From Pseudogymnoascus destructans (Eukaryota > Ascomycota > Leotiomycetes > Thelebolales > Thelebolaceae), in assembly GCF_001641265.1 (NCBI RefSeq), contig NW_020167535.1:496001-560000 (forward strand): a DNA stretch of 64,000 bases. Reading direction: 5' to 3'. The position numbers and the translations under genes were made by a program. This document shows, piece after piece, positions 42,287 to 53,762 of this stretch. How positions within the stretch are numbered: position 1 is the first letter of the stretch; each line of letters starts with the position of its first letter. The notes below the pieces were generated by a model. The model saw only the letters and a program-made list of their open reading frames with translations. It was not told the DNA's origin and made no database searches.

Positions 42287-43299
42287 TAGTTGTGAGGACT
42301 GTAACTGGAACACATCGGCATTGTCTTGGAAGCTGCTAGTATTAAGAGAAGATAAAGTACTAGAATCTGCATTTTGTCATACTGACATTCGTTGCACTCA
42401 GTTTGCTATCAAACTCAAGAGCAAACTTAGAAATCTCCTCCTCAAACCTACAAGTCACCATACATATCTTGGCTTATCACACCAACAACAGAAGCAATAC
42501 TACTCAACGATTGCTGAAAACTCTTCTACTACATCTGTTTATGCTACATACATCACGGCATATCATTTGGACACTCATTGAACAAGTTATTAAGAAAATC
42601 TCCTCCTTAAGGGGGTGGGCCAATACTACCACATGGCATATCTCTACCAACTAGAGGCCTAGGAACATGAACGATAGCTCTAGAAGCTTCTACAACCCTC
42701 TATGATTCATTACACATCATCGCTCCTTAGTTACCCACAAGATTGGTTAAGTTATGACATAATTTGTCTATAGGTACTCTGACCTTGGACCTCCTTTTCA
42801 CTTCCTATAGGCTAGGGACCCAAGAGATGGTTCTATGGGATTCTCTTATGTTCACTACATGATTAGCAAGCTAGTTGTGGGTCGCACTTGACTTCTAATA
42901 CATTTACCAAGCCTGGTTAGTCATGGAAAGTCATGGAAAATGAGAGAACTACACTCCTTTGGCATAAATAGGATTGCCCTTTCCTTAAGAAAGGGCAAGC
43001 AGGCAATACAGTAAATCGACTAGCACATACTTCTACATCTTTTCCAAGCTTCCAAGCATTGATCTTGTTATTCTCTGTTTTTGAAAAGTCAGTGAGGTGC
43101 TAACCTCTGACTTACCCCTGAGTTCTCAGACTCAACATTTGTTGCAACTTGTCTAAACCACTTCACCACATCATACACCTGATTGCTGCGTTGTGGAATA
43201 GTCTAAGCTACAACCCTTTGGCTCTGTTTCCTAAGACAGTGTGTTGTCTTAGTAAATTCATCCCTTCCTTGGGTGGCTAGATTCTCATATCTGGTGCAC
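42287..43299. other. AT-rich decayed sequence, no gene recognised
   Basis: Short frames only; probably old transposon interior between the BED fragment and the inverted hAT end. Confidence 0.4.
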
Positions 43300-43500
43300 C
43301 CACCATTACACATTTGTTGAAGCCATAGTACTACTATATAATAGTAATATACTACGCGTGCAGAGTTTTCAACGGCACTTATCTACTAGCTTCATAGCTA
43401 TATTTAACATCATTATCATCACGTGTATTATAATAAGCGATATTGTTTATATTGTTTATATTGGCAATATAATATGGGGCATATCATACGAGTATTGTTG

Positions 43501-46195
43501 ACCGGCGCCGTAGGCGCCGGTTATGTAAGCATCCTGCCATGAAGCCACGTAAGCACGTGATTAGACGTTAGTCACGTGGCCTGCGATGCGTAAACCCAGT
43601 AATATTGCCAACCCCTCCAAACCCACCTTCCTTCTTCTTCAACAACGCGAGGGCCACCACCAACCCAGCCACGACTGAGGCTTGTACAGTGCTGCACACT
43701 TCAACGTTCATATGGCAGCGATATTTCTGAAGTAGAAACGGGTTGTATGGAACTACCCAACGGTTGTTACGGACCACATTCTCAGTCCGCAAACCTGGCC
43801 GTGGAACCGCAAACGTCCGCCCGTCATCCCGGCGCCTATATTCAGGGTAACCCTCATCATTAATGATAGTAGAGGCTGTAAATGGCTTTGGGAACTTCTT
43901 TGAACAGCGTAGAGGTGACGTAGGCGTTTTACGGGCCATACATGGTGCCTGTGGGTAGTCATCTCCACATGGCCCATGTGTCATAGTAGAGACGACTACC
44001 TCCGTAAGCTCGCCCGTAACATCCCATGAAGGATGTGGTAACTCAGCACAAATCACCTCATCAATAAGATTAGGAACGTTAAAGTTGAACCCCTTAATGA
44101 AGAGTAATAAGTGCATATGCGGCAGACCACGCTTCTGATACTCAATAGTATATACATGGCCAGCGTATTCACCAAGCACACCAGCCCGTAGGTCCGCAAG
44201 TAGGCTACGGACCTTTAAGTGAAACACCCGTGCGATAAGATCAGGCCGATCAGCTGCTTGCTGACCCGGAAAGAGTGCGTGGGTGATTTCTGGCCACTTT
44301 GGATTAGCCGTAAAGGTGATAAAGAATGTAGGCTTCCCAAAGTGCCGTACAATAGCCATTGAATCCTGGTATAACTGCTGCATAGCACAGTCGCTTCCTA
44401 TATAACTGGATGGCAGTACTACACGGCGACCTAACTCTTCCACATTAACGTCATCGCGTGATATAGCATCAGCTAGGCCGTTATAGACGTCTGCGCGGAT
44501 CGATTTCTGACGGTTACGGAGCCAACTTAGGGCCGTAGACTCGCATATAACTAATATATCAACCGCAAACTGCTGAAATAGACGGCCGGCATAGTGTATG
44601 GTATTAAACCACTCTTTACGGGTGTGCATATAGTAGCGGTAGAATGGTCTTTGCTCTAACCTCCTGTTCTGCCGCGGACCGCTATTCTCCCGTAAGGTAA
44701 GACCATAGTGCCATCCGTATTCACCAAACACAAAGAGGAGGACGTAATGGAGTGGCATATAAGAAGCATGAGTAACATGAACCTTTGATAGCTGGCGCCG
44801 CCCTTCTAAGGTGTTATGGAAGGCTAATACCAAGTCTCGCGGACCAGCATCACCTAACTCATCTGGAATAATAGCCGCAATCTCATCACTGGTTGGCAGG
44901 TTCTCACGGCGCTTATCAGCACCCTTCTCAACTATCAGCCGCATTTGCGGGTTGAGTATAACCCGAAAGGGGCTATTAGTAGCCGTAGCAGCCGTAAGTC
45001 GCTCTCGGGCAGTCTTATATATCAAAATAAACGGATTATGGTCCGTAAGTAGCTGTAGAAGCTGCATAAGGATCGTGGAATCAAGTTGCGGGTGTTGCCT
45101 CCGGCGGGCTTCAGTTGCGTACGACGGGTCGTAGAAGAACAGCTGTGCAAAGGCTGGCGTTTCCTGGGTTGTAGGTTGTAACGGGCCTTGGTAATGGAAC
45201 AGCTCGCCATGGATTTGAAAGCTTTGTACACCAACGTTCTGCTGTATCCGCGAATCGCGAGTATAGCTTACGGAAGTGAAAGCGAGGGCGTTATTATACT
45301 CGCAGATCTCCTTACGGAAGCCCCTTCCTAGCGGGTTCTGGTCCGTAAACAGCTTCCGTAGATATAAGGGAGGTCTCCGTAAGGCAGGGAGGTTAACGTC
45401 TCCTTTTTTACAGCAGCTCTCATACTGCTTATCCTGCGTAGCCTCCTCCACCCAGTGTAGCGCAGTGCAATATTCACACTCATGGTTAAGCTGGCCAAGG
45501 TCGTGCGGGGCAGCCGTAACAAATCGAGAGAGAAAGCCAGGCGGCTTAGGCTGGCGAGGCGCAAGAGGCTCCTCAGTAGGGGTAGACTGCGTACGGTGCG
45601 GAGTAATAGGGCGAAGTGGTATGGGGATTGGAGGCTGACGGCGAGGGCGACCGCGGCCGCGCCGTTGCGGAGGGGCGTCCGTAGGAGGCTGTGGGCGGGC
45701 CGTAAGCTGGTAGTCACTAAGTAGGGCGTCCGTAGGAGGCTATAGACAGTCCGTAAGCTGGTATTCACTAAGTATAAAGGGAAGTACTACTGTAGGTGGT
45801 GATGTCCTACCACGGGCCTGTATCCTACGGCGAGAATTCCGGGAGGTAGAGCATAGAGAGCACGTTGCGTACCGGCGACCTAGGCGATTCGTACGGAACA
45901 GCAACGACTCCCGGTATGCATGGCAGTGGGAACACCGAATTGGAGGGGAGGAACTCATAAGACCTATATCAAAGGCACAGTCTACAGCTAGCTTTAGGAG
46001 GTAGAGCTATATACATTAATAGTTACGGGTGCAGACAGGGGCTACGGATGGCAGGTACGGACCGTAGAACAGTGGATCCCAGGGTGAAAACCGTGCACCT
46101 TGAGCCTAGAGAAGTAATAAGCGGGTCTATATACGCCCTAAGCAATCATGAATTTCGCCATTTTGTAGCCAATCAATCCTGCAGGGGGTAGCCAA
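43501..46195 (-). mobile_element. Helitron fragment
   Basis: The minus-strand 3' side ends in a perfect hairpin (ACCGGCGCC-GTA-GGCGCCGGT, 43501-43521) of the kind found just before Helitron 3' ends. I do not see a canonical CTRR after it. The right side carries CTACCCCCTGCAGG near 46180, reminiscent of a Helitron 5' end. The gene inside encodes the zinc-finger and Rep part but no helicase. Boundaries are approximate. Confidence 0.65.
43568..45958 (-). pseudogene. Helitron replication protein, Rep part only, truncated
   Basis: The N-terminal frame (from 45958) has a Cys-rich finger (CSHCHAYRES, then CSLCSTSR). The main frame then shows CEYCTALHWVEEATQDKQYE with a CCKKGDV finger and the Helitron_like_N domain, including FGEYGWHYGLTLRE, GKPTFFITFTANPKWPEI and the two-His replication motif RGLPHMHLLLFI. 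The frame ends near VEVCSTVQASVVAGLV, where the catalytic Tyr region and the Pif1-like helicase should follow. A frame change separates the N-terminal finger from the rest. Lacking the helicase, it cannot transpose by itself. Confidence 0.85.
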
Positions 46196-46429
46196 AATGT
46201 ATTATAATATAGATTGCCAAGGAATGAAGGAAGGCCATATCGTATTGCCAAGCATATTGTTTATATTGCCAAGACTCATATTGCGATATATATCACAATA
46301 TACTGCCAAGAACCAATATACTACTGGCAACACTGCCCAGAGATGTGGTTTGGAAGATGGAGTTAAGGGAAGACTAAATTCCCATTCTTCAAGCGCCTTC
46401 TCAAGTGGAATAAGTAACCCATATAAACG

Positions 46430-48210
46430 GTGACGAGATACCGACTTTGATGCTCCAACGTTTGAGCAGCTACTTGTCCGACTTATTGCTAGATGCTCAT
46501 TATCATTCACAATTGTCCAATGCACTGAATTCCGAGACTTAATACATTTCTTAAATGTTAATAGTGAAGAGTCTTTACCTCGAAGCCATAGTACTATACG
46601 AGAATGGGTAGTTCGAAGATACAAGCAAGAGAGGGTCAAGATTCAGCAAGCTTTGCAGTCATCTCAGTCGAAGATCCATCTTACTGTTGACTTATGGACA
46701 TCTCCAAACACAAAGGCATTAATGGGTCTAATTGCACACTACATTGGGGAGAATGAAGGGATAGTACCGACTGTCGCTACGAGAGCTAGAAGGACAGCAT
46801 ACAGGTGACAATCAAGCCCAATTAATATATACTGTACTTGAAGAGTATGGTATATTATCAAAAGTTGGGTATTTCATGATGGACAATGCATCAAATAATG
46901 ATACTATGATGATAATCCTTTCAAATTGTTAGTCCTATTACAAAAAATGATAGTACTATAAAATTCTAACTTCTACTATATAGTACTATCACTCCAAGGT
47001 GTTAAATATGATGCTCAACACTACCGACTTCGTTGCAATGGCCATATCATCAACCTAGCAGCACAAGCATTCTTATTTCCATACGGGGATGCTATTTCTG
47101 TGGATAACAACTCTCAAGAAGCATCACAAGTACAGGTTGAAACATGGAGGAATGCAGGCCCGCTAGGGAAGCTACATAATATTGTAGTGTATATTCAACG
47201 TTCTCCCCAACGCCAGGCAAGGTTTGAGAAGTATAGTGATGGTAAAAGGCTTGCTCGGGATAACAAGACTCGATGGAACTCATGGTACTTGATGCTTCAT
47301 AATGCTCTTGATGACAATATGAAGAAAGCTAACAATGGATACTGTCACAAGGAGTACTACGACCTAAGCCAAGATGAATTGACAGAGAGTGATTGGATAA
47401 TACTATCACACATCCATGACTGGCTCCAGTTCTTTCATGAAGCGACGTTAGCTACAGAAGGCTGAGAAGCTACACTAGAACGGGTATTATTATCTATGGA
47501 ATTCCTTCTCGAGCAATTAGAGAAAGGCAAACAACAATTTCAAGATGATATAATACTTAGTCCATGTTTCAACTCAGCTTGGAAGGTTATAGACAAGTAT
47601 TATGCACTAACTGAGCGGTATGTAATAGTACTATCTATAGTACTATCTATAGTACTATCAATAGTCTATAGTACTAACACTTTATAGGTCTTCTGCATAT
47701 ATTGCTGCTGGAATACTCATTCCAAGTCAAAAATGGAAGTATTGCGAAGAGAATTGGCCTATTAATTGGGTAACACCAGCAAAGATAGCTGTTCAATCAC
47801 TATGGGATGAGCATTACAAGCCAACAATTGAACCATCAATTATAGCTGCAATTCAACCTCAAAATAAGAAGAGCACATTTGAGGAGTGGGCTACACAAAA
47901 ACGCCATCAACCAGCTATTCAAGATGAGTATTTGAAATACTGCCAAGCTCCAGTTACCACTGAATGTGATGCTCGGGGTTGGTGGATGGAAGGCGCTCAG
48001 CGGATAGCATATCCAAACCTCCAAAAGATGGCTCTTGATATCTTATCAATACCTTCAATGAGTGCTGAGCCTGAACGTTTATTCTCAGGGGCAAAGATCA
48101 CAATTACAGATCGAAGGAACCGACTAGGGGTTGATACTATTGAGTATTTAGAGTGTTTGAAGTCATGGCTAAATCTTTCAACTAATTCTTGGATTGATGA
48201 TGATGAGTAG
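46430..48210 (+). pseudogene. hAT transposase core, several disruptions
   Basis: Recognisable blocks are FEQLLVRLIARCSLSFTIVQ, IHLTVDLWTSPNTKALMGLI, VGYFMMDNASNNDTMM, YRLRCNGHIINLAAQAFLF, GPLGKLHNIVVYIQRSPQRQ, DNKTRWNSWYLMLHNAL and the dimerisation block LSIPSMSAEPERLFSGAKIT. An intron with TAGTACTA repeats lies at about 46920-47000 and another at about 47617-47688. A frameshift lies near 46780, an in-frame TGA follows HEATLATEG (47463-47465), and the BED finger is not attached. It is similar to, but distinct from, the hAT-2 protein. Confidence 0.88.
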
Positions 48211-48427
48211 TACTATTACTATTTCATTCTATATTAATGCTATTAGTTTCTAAATTATTATATATAGTATACTACAGCATAATACCTTACTGTCTACAGT
48301 ATTATGGCACAGACAGGCATCACAGTCAATTTGCCAGGTCAAGTGATGCTAACTGCACGAACTGCACGAACTACACCAACTACACTAGCGTCACTCTAGG
48401 TTTGTGACATTTAATAGTACTATAGTA

Positions 48428-49184
48428 CTATAAACTTCTTCTACGTAACAACCTCTGATCCTCCTCTACCTCCTCTACACTCTGACAAGCATGAGGAGCC
48501 GACCTCTGAGGAATGATGAATAAATCATCATCCCCATTAGGAAGGATGGGTTTGAGGAGGTCAGGATCCCCAACACGGGACTCTCTCTCATAACTCCGAA
48601 GGGCCTCAGCCAAGGCATCTAATGAGCCAGCGTCAGTGCCAAGAATATCACGCCTAATCCGAAGGATTAGGGCAATCTCCCGAGCAAAGAGGCGGCGACG
48701 CCCAGCCTGAAGCCACTCATCCTCAGCCTCACGGTAAGTGAGACCCAAAACTGCCCATCTCTCACCACTAGCTCCAACCATCTCTACCTCCTTCTCCCCC
48801 CAATCCCCCTCATCCCCCTCATCTCCCTCATTTCCCCCATCTTTCGCTTCTAGACTCGCTGGGCTCCATGCTGGCGAGGCAGTACCAACAGGGCAGGGCG
48901 CAGAGACAACAAGGCAGGGCGCAGAGACAACAGTTGGTGCAGCGGCCATCAGGGTGGGCAGTAGTGTTTATAGTGCTGCAAGCAAACTCATGCTTTACTG
49001 TGCCTTTCATGCAGTGGGAGCAAGCAGCAAGGGCGACAACAGCGCGAGAATAAGCCATCTCAGCTAAAGCTTGACTCTTTCTAGAGCCTTTGAATTGTTG
49101 AAAGTCGGCTAGAGAAATATCAGGAGGGCCTTCTAGTATGTGTGGTTGTGCCATTACAGCAGGAAACTTTGATGGCGGTGCCAT
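48428..49184 (-). pseudogene. Second gene of the hAT element, Cys-rich, one frame change
   Basis: The frame from ATG 49184 reads MAPPSKFPAVMAQPHILEGP and then CSHCMKG ... FACSTIN ... DGRCTNC, a probable zinc-binding cluster. About 48945 the text continues in another frame: an Ala/Ser-rich stretch, the acidic GGNEGDEGDEGDWGEKEVEM and a C-terminal helical part (FAREIALILRIRRDILG) ending at 48428. It is convergent with the transposase and lies inside the element ends, so it is element cargo. Cys-cluster accessory proteins accompany some fungal transposons; the role is unknown. Confidence 0.6.
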
Positions 49185-49612
49185 ATTTGCCTATTTTCAA
49201 GTTAGTATATAAAATAAAATAGTAAATTAATAGTATTATAGATAGTACTATTGTCGTACTTACTGATCTTGCATATAGTAACGATGTAGAAGAAAGAAGA
49301 AAGAAGAAAGGAAGGGCAAAATAGTGAGGTTATAGCTTAACATCATAACAGGCGTTGATAGTACTACAATAAGTAGTACTATCAAAACAATAGTACTATA
49401 ATAAGTAGTACTATCAAAGCAATAGGGGTAACTTAAACACGTGATATTCTACACTATTATTGTCACGTGATGTCCATATTGGTTATATTGTTTATATTGT
49501 TTATATTATACTGTATTGCCAAGCTTTATTAGCGCCATATTGTGGCAATACAATATGGGAATTTCCTAGCAATATACTGCCAAGCCGCACTATTGGCAAC
49601 ACTGTCTCTGGG

Positions 49613-50446
49613 TATGTACTACCAGACAGGAGGATCTAATAAGGAATTAATATTAATATGATAATAGTAACTTTTTTCTACGGTCCTAAAAGTTAGTATT
49701 GATATCACTACTTCAGCGCACATACGAGAACCAGTAAATTTATATCGAGATTCCGAGGATCAAGGTTAATTCTGACATCAGAACGTTAGCATTATGAATC
49801 AAATATTGTTAGTGACCTTTATATCCAAACCTTAAAATAGAGAAATATCAAACGTCAAAACGAACATGGTAGGAAGGTGTGCGGGTATGCAGGGTTTACT
49901 CGGCCCGATCCCCCTATTCTATTTGACACAAACTCCCACGCAAGTTACCACACCACCTGTCAAATATGCGGGGGCTATTTAATAACCCGAAGGCCTACTC
50001 CCACTTACTTTAATCCTCCTGTGTCGGGTGAAAGTCCGGAATCTCTAAACACAGAAGAAATAGGACTGCCGAGCAGCACATTTGTTTACTTAACTCCACC
50101 GATCACACACCGAAACATCCTCGAAGAGCACTTGCTCCGCTTAGCGGCCTCCTTTTGAAAGGTCGCTTGACAGTATAATCCCAGGATAGAGCTTCGACGC
50201 ACTTACCACCTGCCAAACTGCAACTGCCATACCTTTAGTGATTTTAAGATGCTAAACATTTCGGCCCTTTTTCGCCCGCGGATTCGCGGAGATCATAAAT
50301 TGGCACAAGTGAGAATGTGGGGAACCCCTGTTGCAACGAGGGCGACTACGGCACTATTAGCAAAACCACCGAAGTAGGGCTGGCACGAACAATGGATCCG
50401 TCACCCCTTTAGTCATTCCTCGTTTCTTCTCAACCCATTCTTCACC
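49613..50446. other. Intergenic, no gene recognised
   Basis: AT-rich on the left. A plus-strand frame at 49877-50158 (93 residues, with CQICGG) has no recognisable family. The right end is the promoter side of the DUF1996 copy. Confidence 0.4.
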
Positions 50447-51500
50447 ATGCCATCTTTCAATTCTGCTCTGATCGCGGCCCTAGGCCTGCCTTTTATCAAG
50501 CTCGCTCATGGCCAGATCTTCACAGTCAACTGTTAACCGCTGACCATCCAGCGCGGCGACTCCATCATCAGCCCAGGGGCCATTTCTGCACATGTACGTG
50601 CCGTCATTGGCGGAACTGCCTTCCAACAGACCATGGGCTTGAATACGGCAGTGAATGCTAAGGACACTACGTGTGACAAGAAGATCGATAAGAGCAACCA
50701 CTGGCAGCCACAGCTGTCCCACCAGAACTCTGATGGCAGCTTTGACTTAATCCACTTCCAAGGAACCGTAAGTGCATGGGAGACAGAGACTTGTGCTAAA
50801 CAGAGCTGATATCTTTTAGGCTGTGTACTACTTGAACCGAGCGTGCGACTATGAGGAGGGAAGAACTCAGTGCCCGTCCGGCTTCTCCCCTGCAGCTCCT
50901 CTGGCTGGTCTGCGCATGGTCACTGGAAACCCAATGCGTCGATAAGCAAAACTAACCCCCTTTATATATTATTTATATTTGGTGTCAAAATTGACCCCAG
51001 AAACTTCTGAACAATTGACGAATCGCTTTTCGAACACCAAGCTATGCAGCATGCAGACAGCAGTGACGACACCTACAGACTTCCCACACAATCTTGTCTT
51101 CGTATGAGAGCAGAGACCTTCTTCCCATCCTGCTGGGATGGCGTCAACCTCGACAGTGACAACCATTCCTCTCACGTGAGTTGCACCCCCTTCTAGCCTT
51201 ATCTACAATCCTTCAACTTATAACACAACGCTCTTTATGTCTACCCCCCACTAACCATATCTCTAGATGGCCTACCCTACAATTGGCACCTACGATGTGG
51301 GAGTGTGCCCAGAGTCCCAGTCTCTTCTACGAGTTCTTCTATGACATTTCAACAAGTGGGCGTATGCGATGGGTGACCTAACCGCCTACGGTCTGCACGG
51401 CGGCTTCATCAACGGCTTGACGGACCACCGCGCTGGAGACCGCCATCCAAACCTGTTCTGGCCCAGACGGTGTTTATTCTAAAGACTGCAGCATTAATGT
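50447..51500 (+). pseudogene. DUF1996 secreted protein, decayed
   Basis: The ATG at 50447 begins a signal peptide (MPSFNSALIAALGLPFIKLA, cut near AHG-Q). The DUF1996 hallmark follows: PLTIQRGDSIISPGAISAHV, TTCDKKIDKSNHWQPQLSHQ and, after an intron at about 50770-50820, YYLNRACDY and GLRMVTGNPMRR. Later blocks are MRAETFFPSCWDGVNLDSDN, MAYPTIGTYDVGVCPES and GLHGGFINGLTDHRA. A TAA (50534-50536) lies just after the signal peptide, and the later blocks are in different frames, so the copy is dead. DUF1996 proteins are secreted or wall-associated and of unknown function. Confidence 0.85.
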
Positions 51501-51941
51501 ATGTGATAACACCCCCAATCTCTTCCTTACGTATATATTTCAGGATTATGAACCTATACCCCGATCTTGTTAGAAAAGACGCACAATTAACAACTGAATA
51601 GAAGGATGCTGGGGTACACTGGATGTCCTTAAATATAAACTTGCAGCTTTTGTTACGTTGATGTGCTGTCACGCGTTGGCTCTTATCAGCATTAGACCAT
51701 TATCATCACTGCCCTGCCGTTTAGCATCGTTGATGTAATCATCTTTGTATCACGATCGAGAGAGGCGTTGATATTCTCATACGGTCGAGGTTCCCACCAT
51801 TCCTCACTCCCGCCAAGCAAACCCGTTACCCCAGCAACCCCACACCCTCCCTCCATCCCACTTCCTCGCAACCCAACCACCAAGGTAAGGTCCCACGCAA
51901 CAACGCGTGCCACAAACCGACGACCAACGACGACAGATACG

Positions 51942-53762
51942 ATGGATACCCAGCGACCGCCGAAGAAACCGGCGAGGGTATATGGGAAGAAGAAGCAAGT
52001 CTCCAGGAGCGCGGATATTTTTTTGCAGGATTTGTCGCCGGCGGCAAGAAAGGTGGGGGAGGTGGGGGAGGGGGAGGTAGAGAAGATGGCGGAGGTGGTG
52101 GATCAGAAACTTGAGGAGGAGGGGAAGGGGAAGGATAGCAAAGATGATACAGGGAACGAGAAGCCCGTGTCGGAGATCCAGGAGGGGGCTTCGCCAAAGA
52201 ACAGCGGTGATAGCAGCGCGAAACCTACACTAGAGACAACGACGACTACGAGCGCGAAACCGAAAACGCCGAAGAGCTCACGGAAGAAAAAGGAGGCAAA
52301 AGAACAAAAGACAGAGGATAATGGAGAAAGCCAGCCAAGCGCTGCCGGGAACAATGAACCTAAACCACATCCCCAACCACCAACAAAAGCGAAAGCCCAC
52401 TCCGACCCAGAGGCGCTGGCAGATCTAACACACACCCTCAACGCCCTCCAACTTACCCCCGCCTCTTCCCCCCCTCAACCCGCACCCCCCAAACACCGTC
52501 CCCGCCGTCCCCGCCCCTCCGCCGCCCCCTCAACCACCTCAAAACCCCCCACCACTACCACCACCACCACCACCACACACCCACCCCCCTGGCTCGCCCC
52601 CCTCCCCCCTCCCCTCCCCTGGTCCCACCTCCTCTCCCCCCACTGGCCCCTCACCAAACTCACCGAATCCTCCTACGCCGAGATCTACACCCTCCACAAC
52701 CCCTCCGGCTCCTCCATCCTCAAGATACTCGCTCTGCGTCCTCCGCGCGGGCCGGGGAGTAGGAGGGAGACGGCGTGTAAAGTCGAGGATGTGCTGAGCG
52801 AAGTCGCGATATTGGATCTCGTCACTGATGTGTCAGGATTCGTCGTCTTTCGCGGTGTATTCGTAGCCCGCGGCGGTGTGCCGGCGGGTGTGGTTAGGGC
52901 ATGGGAGGGGTGGAATGATAACCCCCCCGGAGCCAACGCCACTGCCGAGGAAAGCGAATCCTGGGACGAAGGATACGGACGAAGCGCCTTCCCGCACCCG
53001 TCGAGGTATCATAAGGACCAACTCTTCCTGGTCCTGGAACTGGGGGATGCGGGGAAGGATTTGGAACACTACAACCTGACGACAAGGGAGGAGCTGTGGG
53101 ATGTGTTTCTGGGAACGGTGGCGGCGCTAGCGACGGGGGAGGAGCTGTTTGGGTTCGAGCATAGGGATTTGCATGAGGGGAATATATGTCTTCGTCGTGC
53201 TGGGGTGGTGGGGAGGATTCCTACGGCGGCTTCAAACTCAGCAATATCCGAATCGGCATCTGAGCTCAGGAGCGGATTCTCAGGACTGGAAATCACATTA
53301 CTGGATTACACCCTCTCTCGCGCGATGACCGAGGAGGGAAAGACATTATTCCTCGACCTCGACGACCCCGAAAACGCAGCGCTCTTCGAAGGCTGCGAGC
53401 CAGGCACAAAAGAGCAGGAGCGGAAACAACGGCGTGTTTATTCTGCTATGCGTGAACATGTCGTCGCTGAAGAACTCCTTACTGGTGCCCAACAAACGGG
53501 GAACGGGACGGAGGGGAGATGGGCAAAACACCACCCCTACACGAATATCCTCTGGCTGGCTTATGTGCTGGAATACTGTATTTCGCATTTTGAGGGACCG
53601 AAGGGGGAGTTGAAGATGTTTGAGGGGGAGATTAGGGGTGTGAGAGCTAGACTGCGGAAGGGAAAGGAAGAGGGGGGGTGGAGGAGTACGGCGGAGGTTA
53701 GGGAGGAGGTTTGGGGACGGGGGTGGGTTGTGTTGGAAGAGAAGGTGGAGGAGGGGGAGTGA
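51942..53762 (+). CDS. Haspin-type serine/threonine kinase
   Basis: Haspin phosphorylates histone H3 on Thr3 in mitosis and helps position the chromosomal passenger complex. The frame from 51942 gives 606 residues. About 1-220 are disordered, rich in Lys/Glu and Pro/Ser/Thr, and start MDTQRPPKKPARVYGKKKQV. The kinase domain follows: SSYAEIYTLHNPSGSSILKI, SEVAILDLVTDVSGFVVFRG, QLFLVLELGDAGKDLEHYNL, FEHRDLHEGNICLRR (HRD, about 406) and ITLLDYTLSRAM (about 453). DYT in place of DFG is diagnostic of haspins. I chose the ATG at 51942 over the frame opening at 51768 because the upstream codons look like leader sequence. Single exon, intact. Confidence 0.92.
   Translation: MDTQRPPKKPARVYGKKKQVSRSADIFLQDLSPAARKVGEVGEGEVEKMAEVVDQKLEEEGKGKDSKDDTGNEKPVSEIQEGASPKNSGDSSAKPTLETTTTTSAKPKTPKSSRKKKEAKEQKTEDNGESQPSAAGNNEPKPHPQPPTKAKAHSDPEALADLTHTLNALQLTPASSPPQPAPPKHRPRRPRPSAAPSTTSKPPTTTTTTTTTHPPPWLAPLPPPLPWSHLLSPHWPLTKLTESSYAEIYTLHNPSGSSILKILALRPPRGPGSRRETACKVEDVLSEVAILDLVTDVSGFVVFRGVFVARGGVPAGVVRAWEGWNDNPPGANATAEESESWDEGYGRSAFPHPSRYHKDQLFLVLELGDAGKDLEHYNLTTREELWDVFLGTVAALATGEELFGFEHRDLHEGNICLRRAGVVGRIPTAASNSAISESASELRSGFSGLEITLLDYTLSRAMTEEGKTLFLDLDDPENAALFEGCEPGTKEQERKQRRVYSAMREHVVAEELLTGAQQTGNGTEGRWAKHHPYTNILWLAYVLEYCISHFEGPKGELKMFEGEIRGVRARLRKGKEEGGWRSTAEVREEVWGRGWVVLEEKVEEGE

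Larger units (their letters stand above)
43300..46335 (-). mobile_element. Inverted 5' end of a hAT element, with a Helitron inserted
   Basis: The terminus GGCAACACTG ends at 46335 and is followed by CCCAGAGA (46336-46343). Read leftward, the subterminal DNA is rich in TTGGCAATAT/AATATAAACAATAT words. Beyond the Helitron it contains GAAAACTCTGCA (near 43365) and TAGTACT-ATGGCTTCAACA (near 43330). The intact hAT-2 leader has the same GAAAACTCTGCA and ATGGCTTC pair, so this is a transposase 5' leader and start codon pointing left. The coding frame dies after a few codons. Confidence 0.65.
46430..49604 (+). mobile_element. hAT element body and 3' end
   Basis: It contains the transposase core on the plus strand, a second, convergent Cys-rich gene, and a right terminus TATTGGCAACACTG (to 49604) followed by TCTCTGGG (49605-49612). 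That octamer is the reverse complement of CCCAGAGA after the inverted 5' end at 46335. TAGTACTA palindromes are concentrated in its introns and in 49230-49420. The left terminus is not adjacent; see the inverted segment 43300-46335. Confidence 0.7.

Noticed and set aside
49877..50158. 93-residue plus-strand frame with CQICGG
   Set aside because: A single CxxC pair without a partner cluster, in AT-rich DNA next to a transposon; probably chance.
51768..51941. N-terminal extension of haspin
   Set aside because: The 58 extra residues are Pro/His/Thr-rich leader-like text, and the sequence from MDTQRPPKKPARVYG at 51942 fits a normal haspin start.
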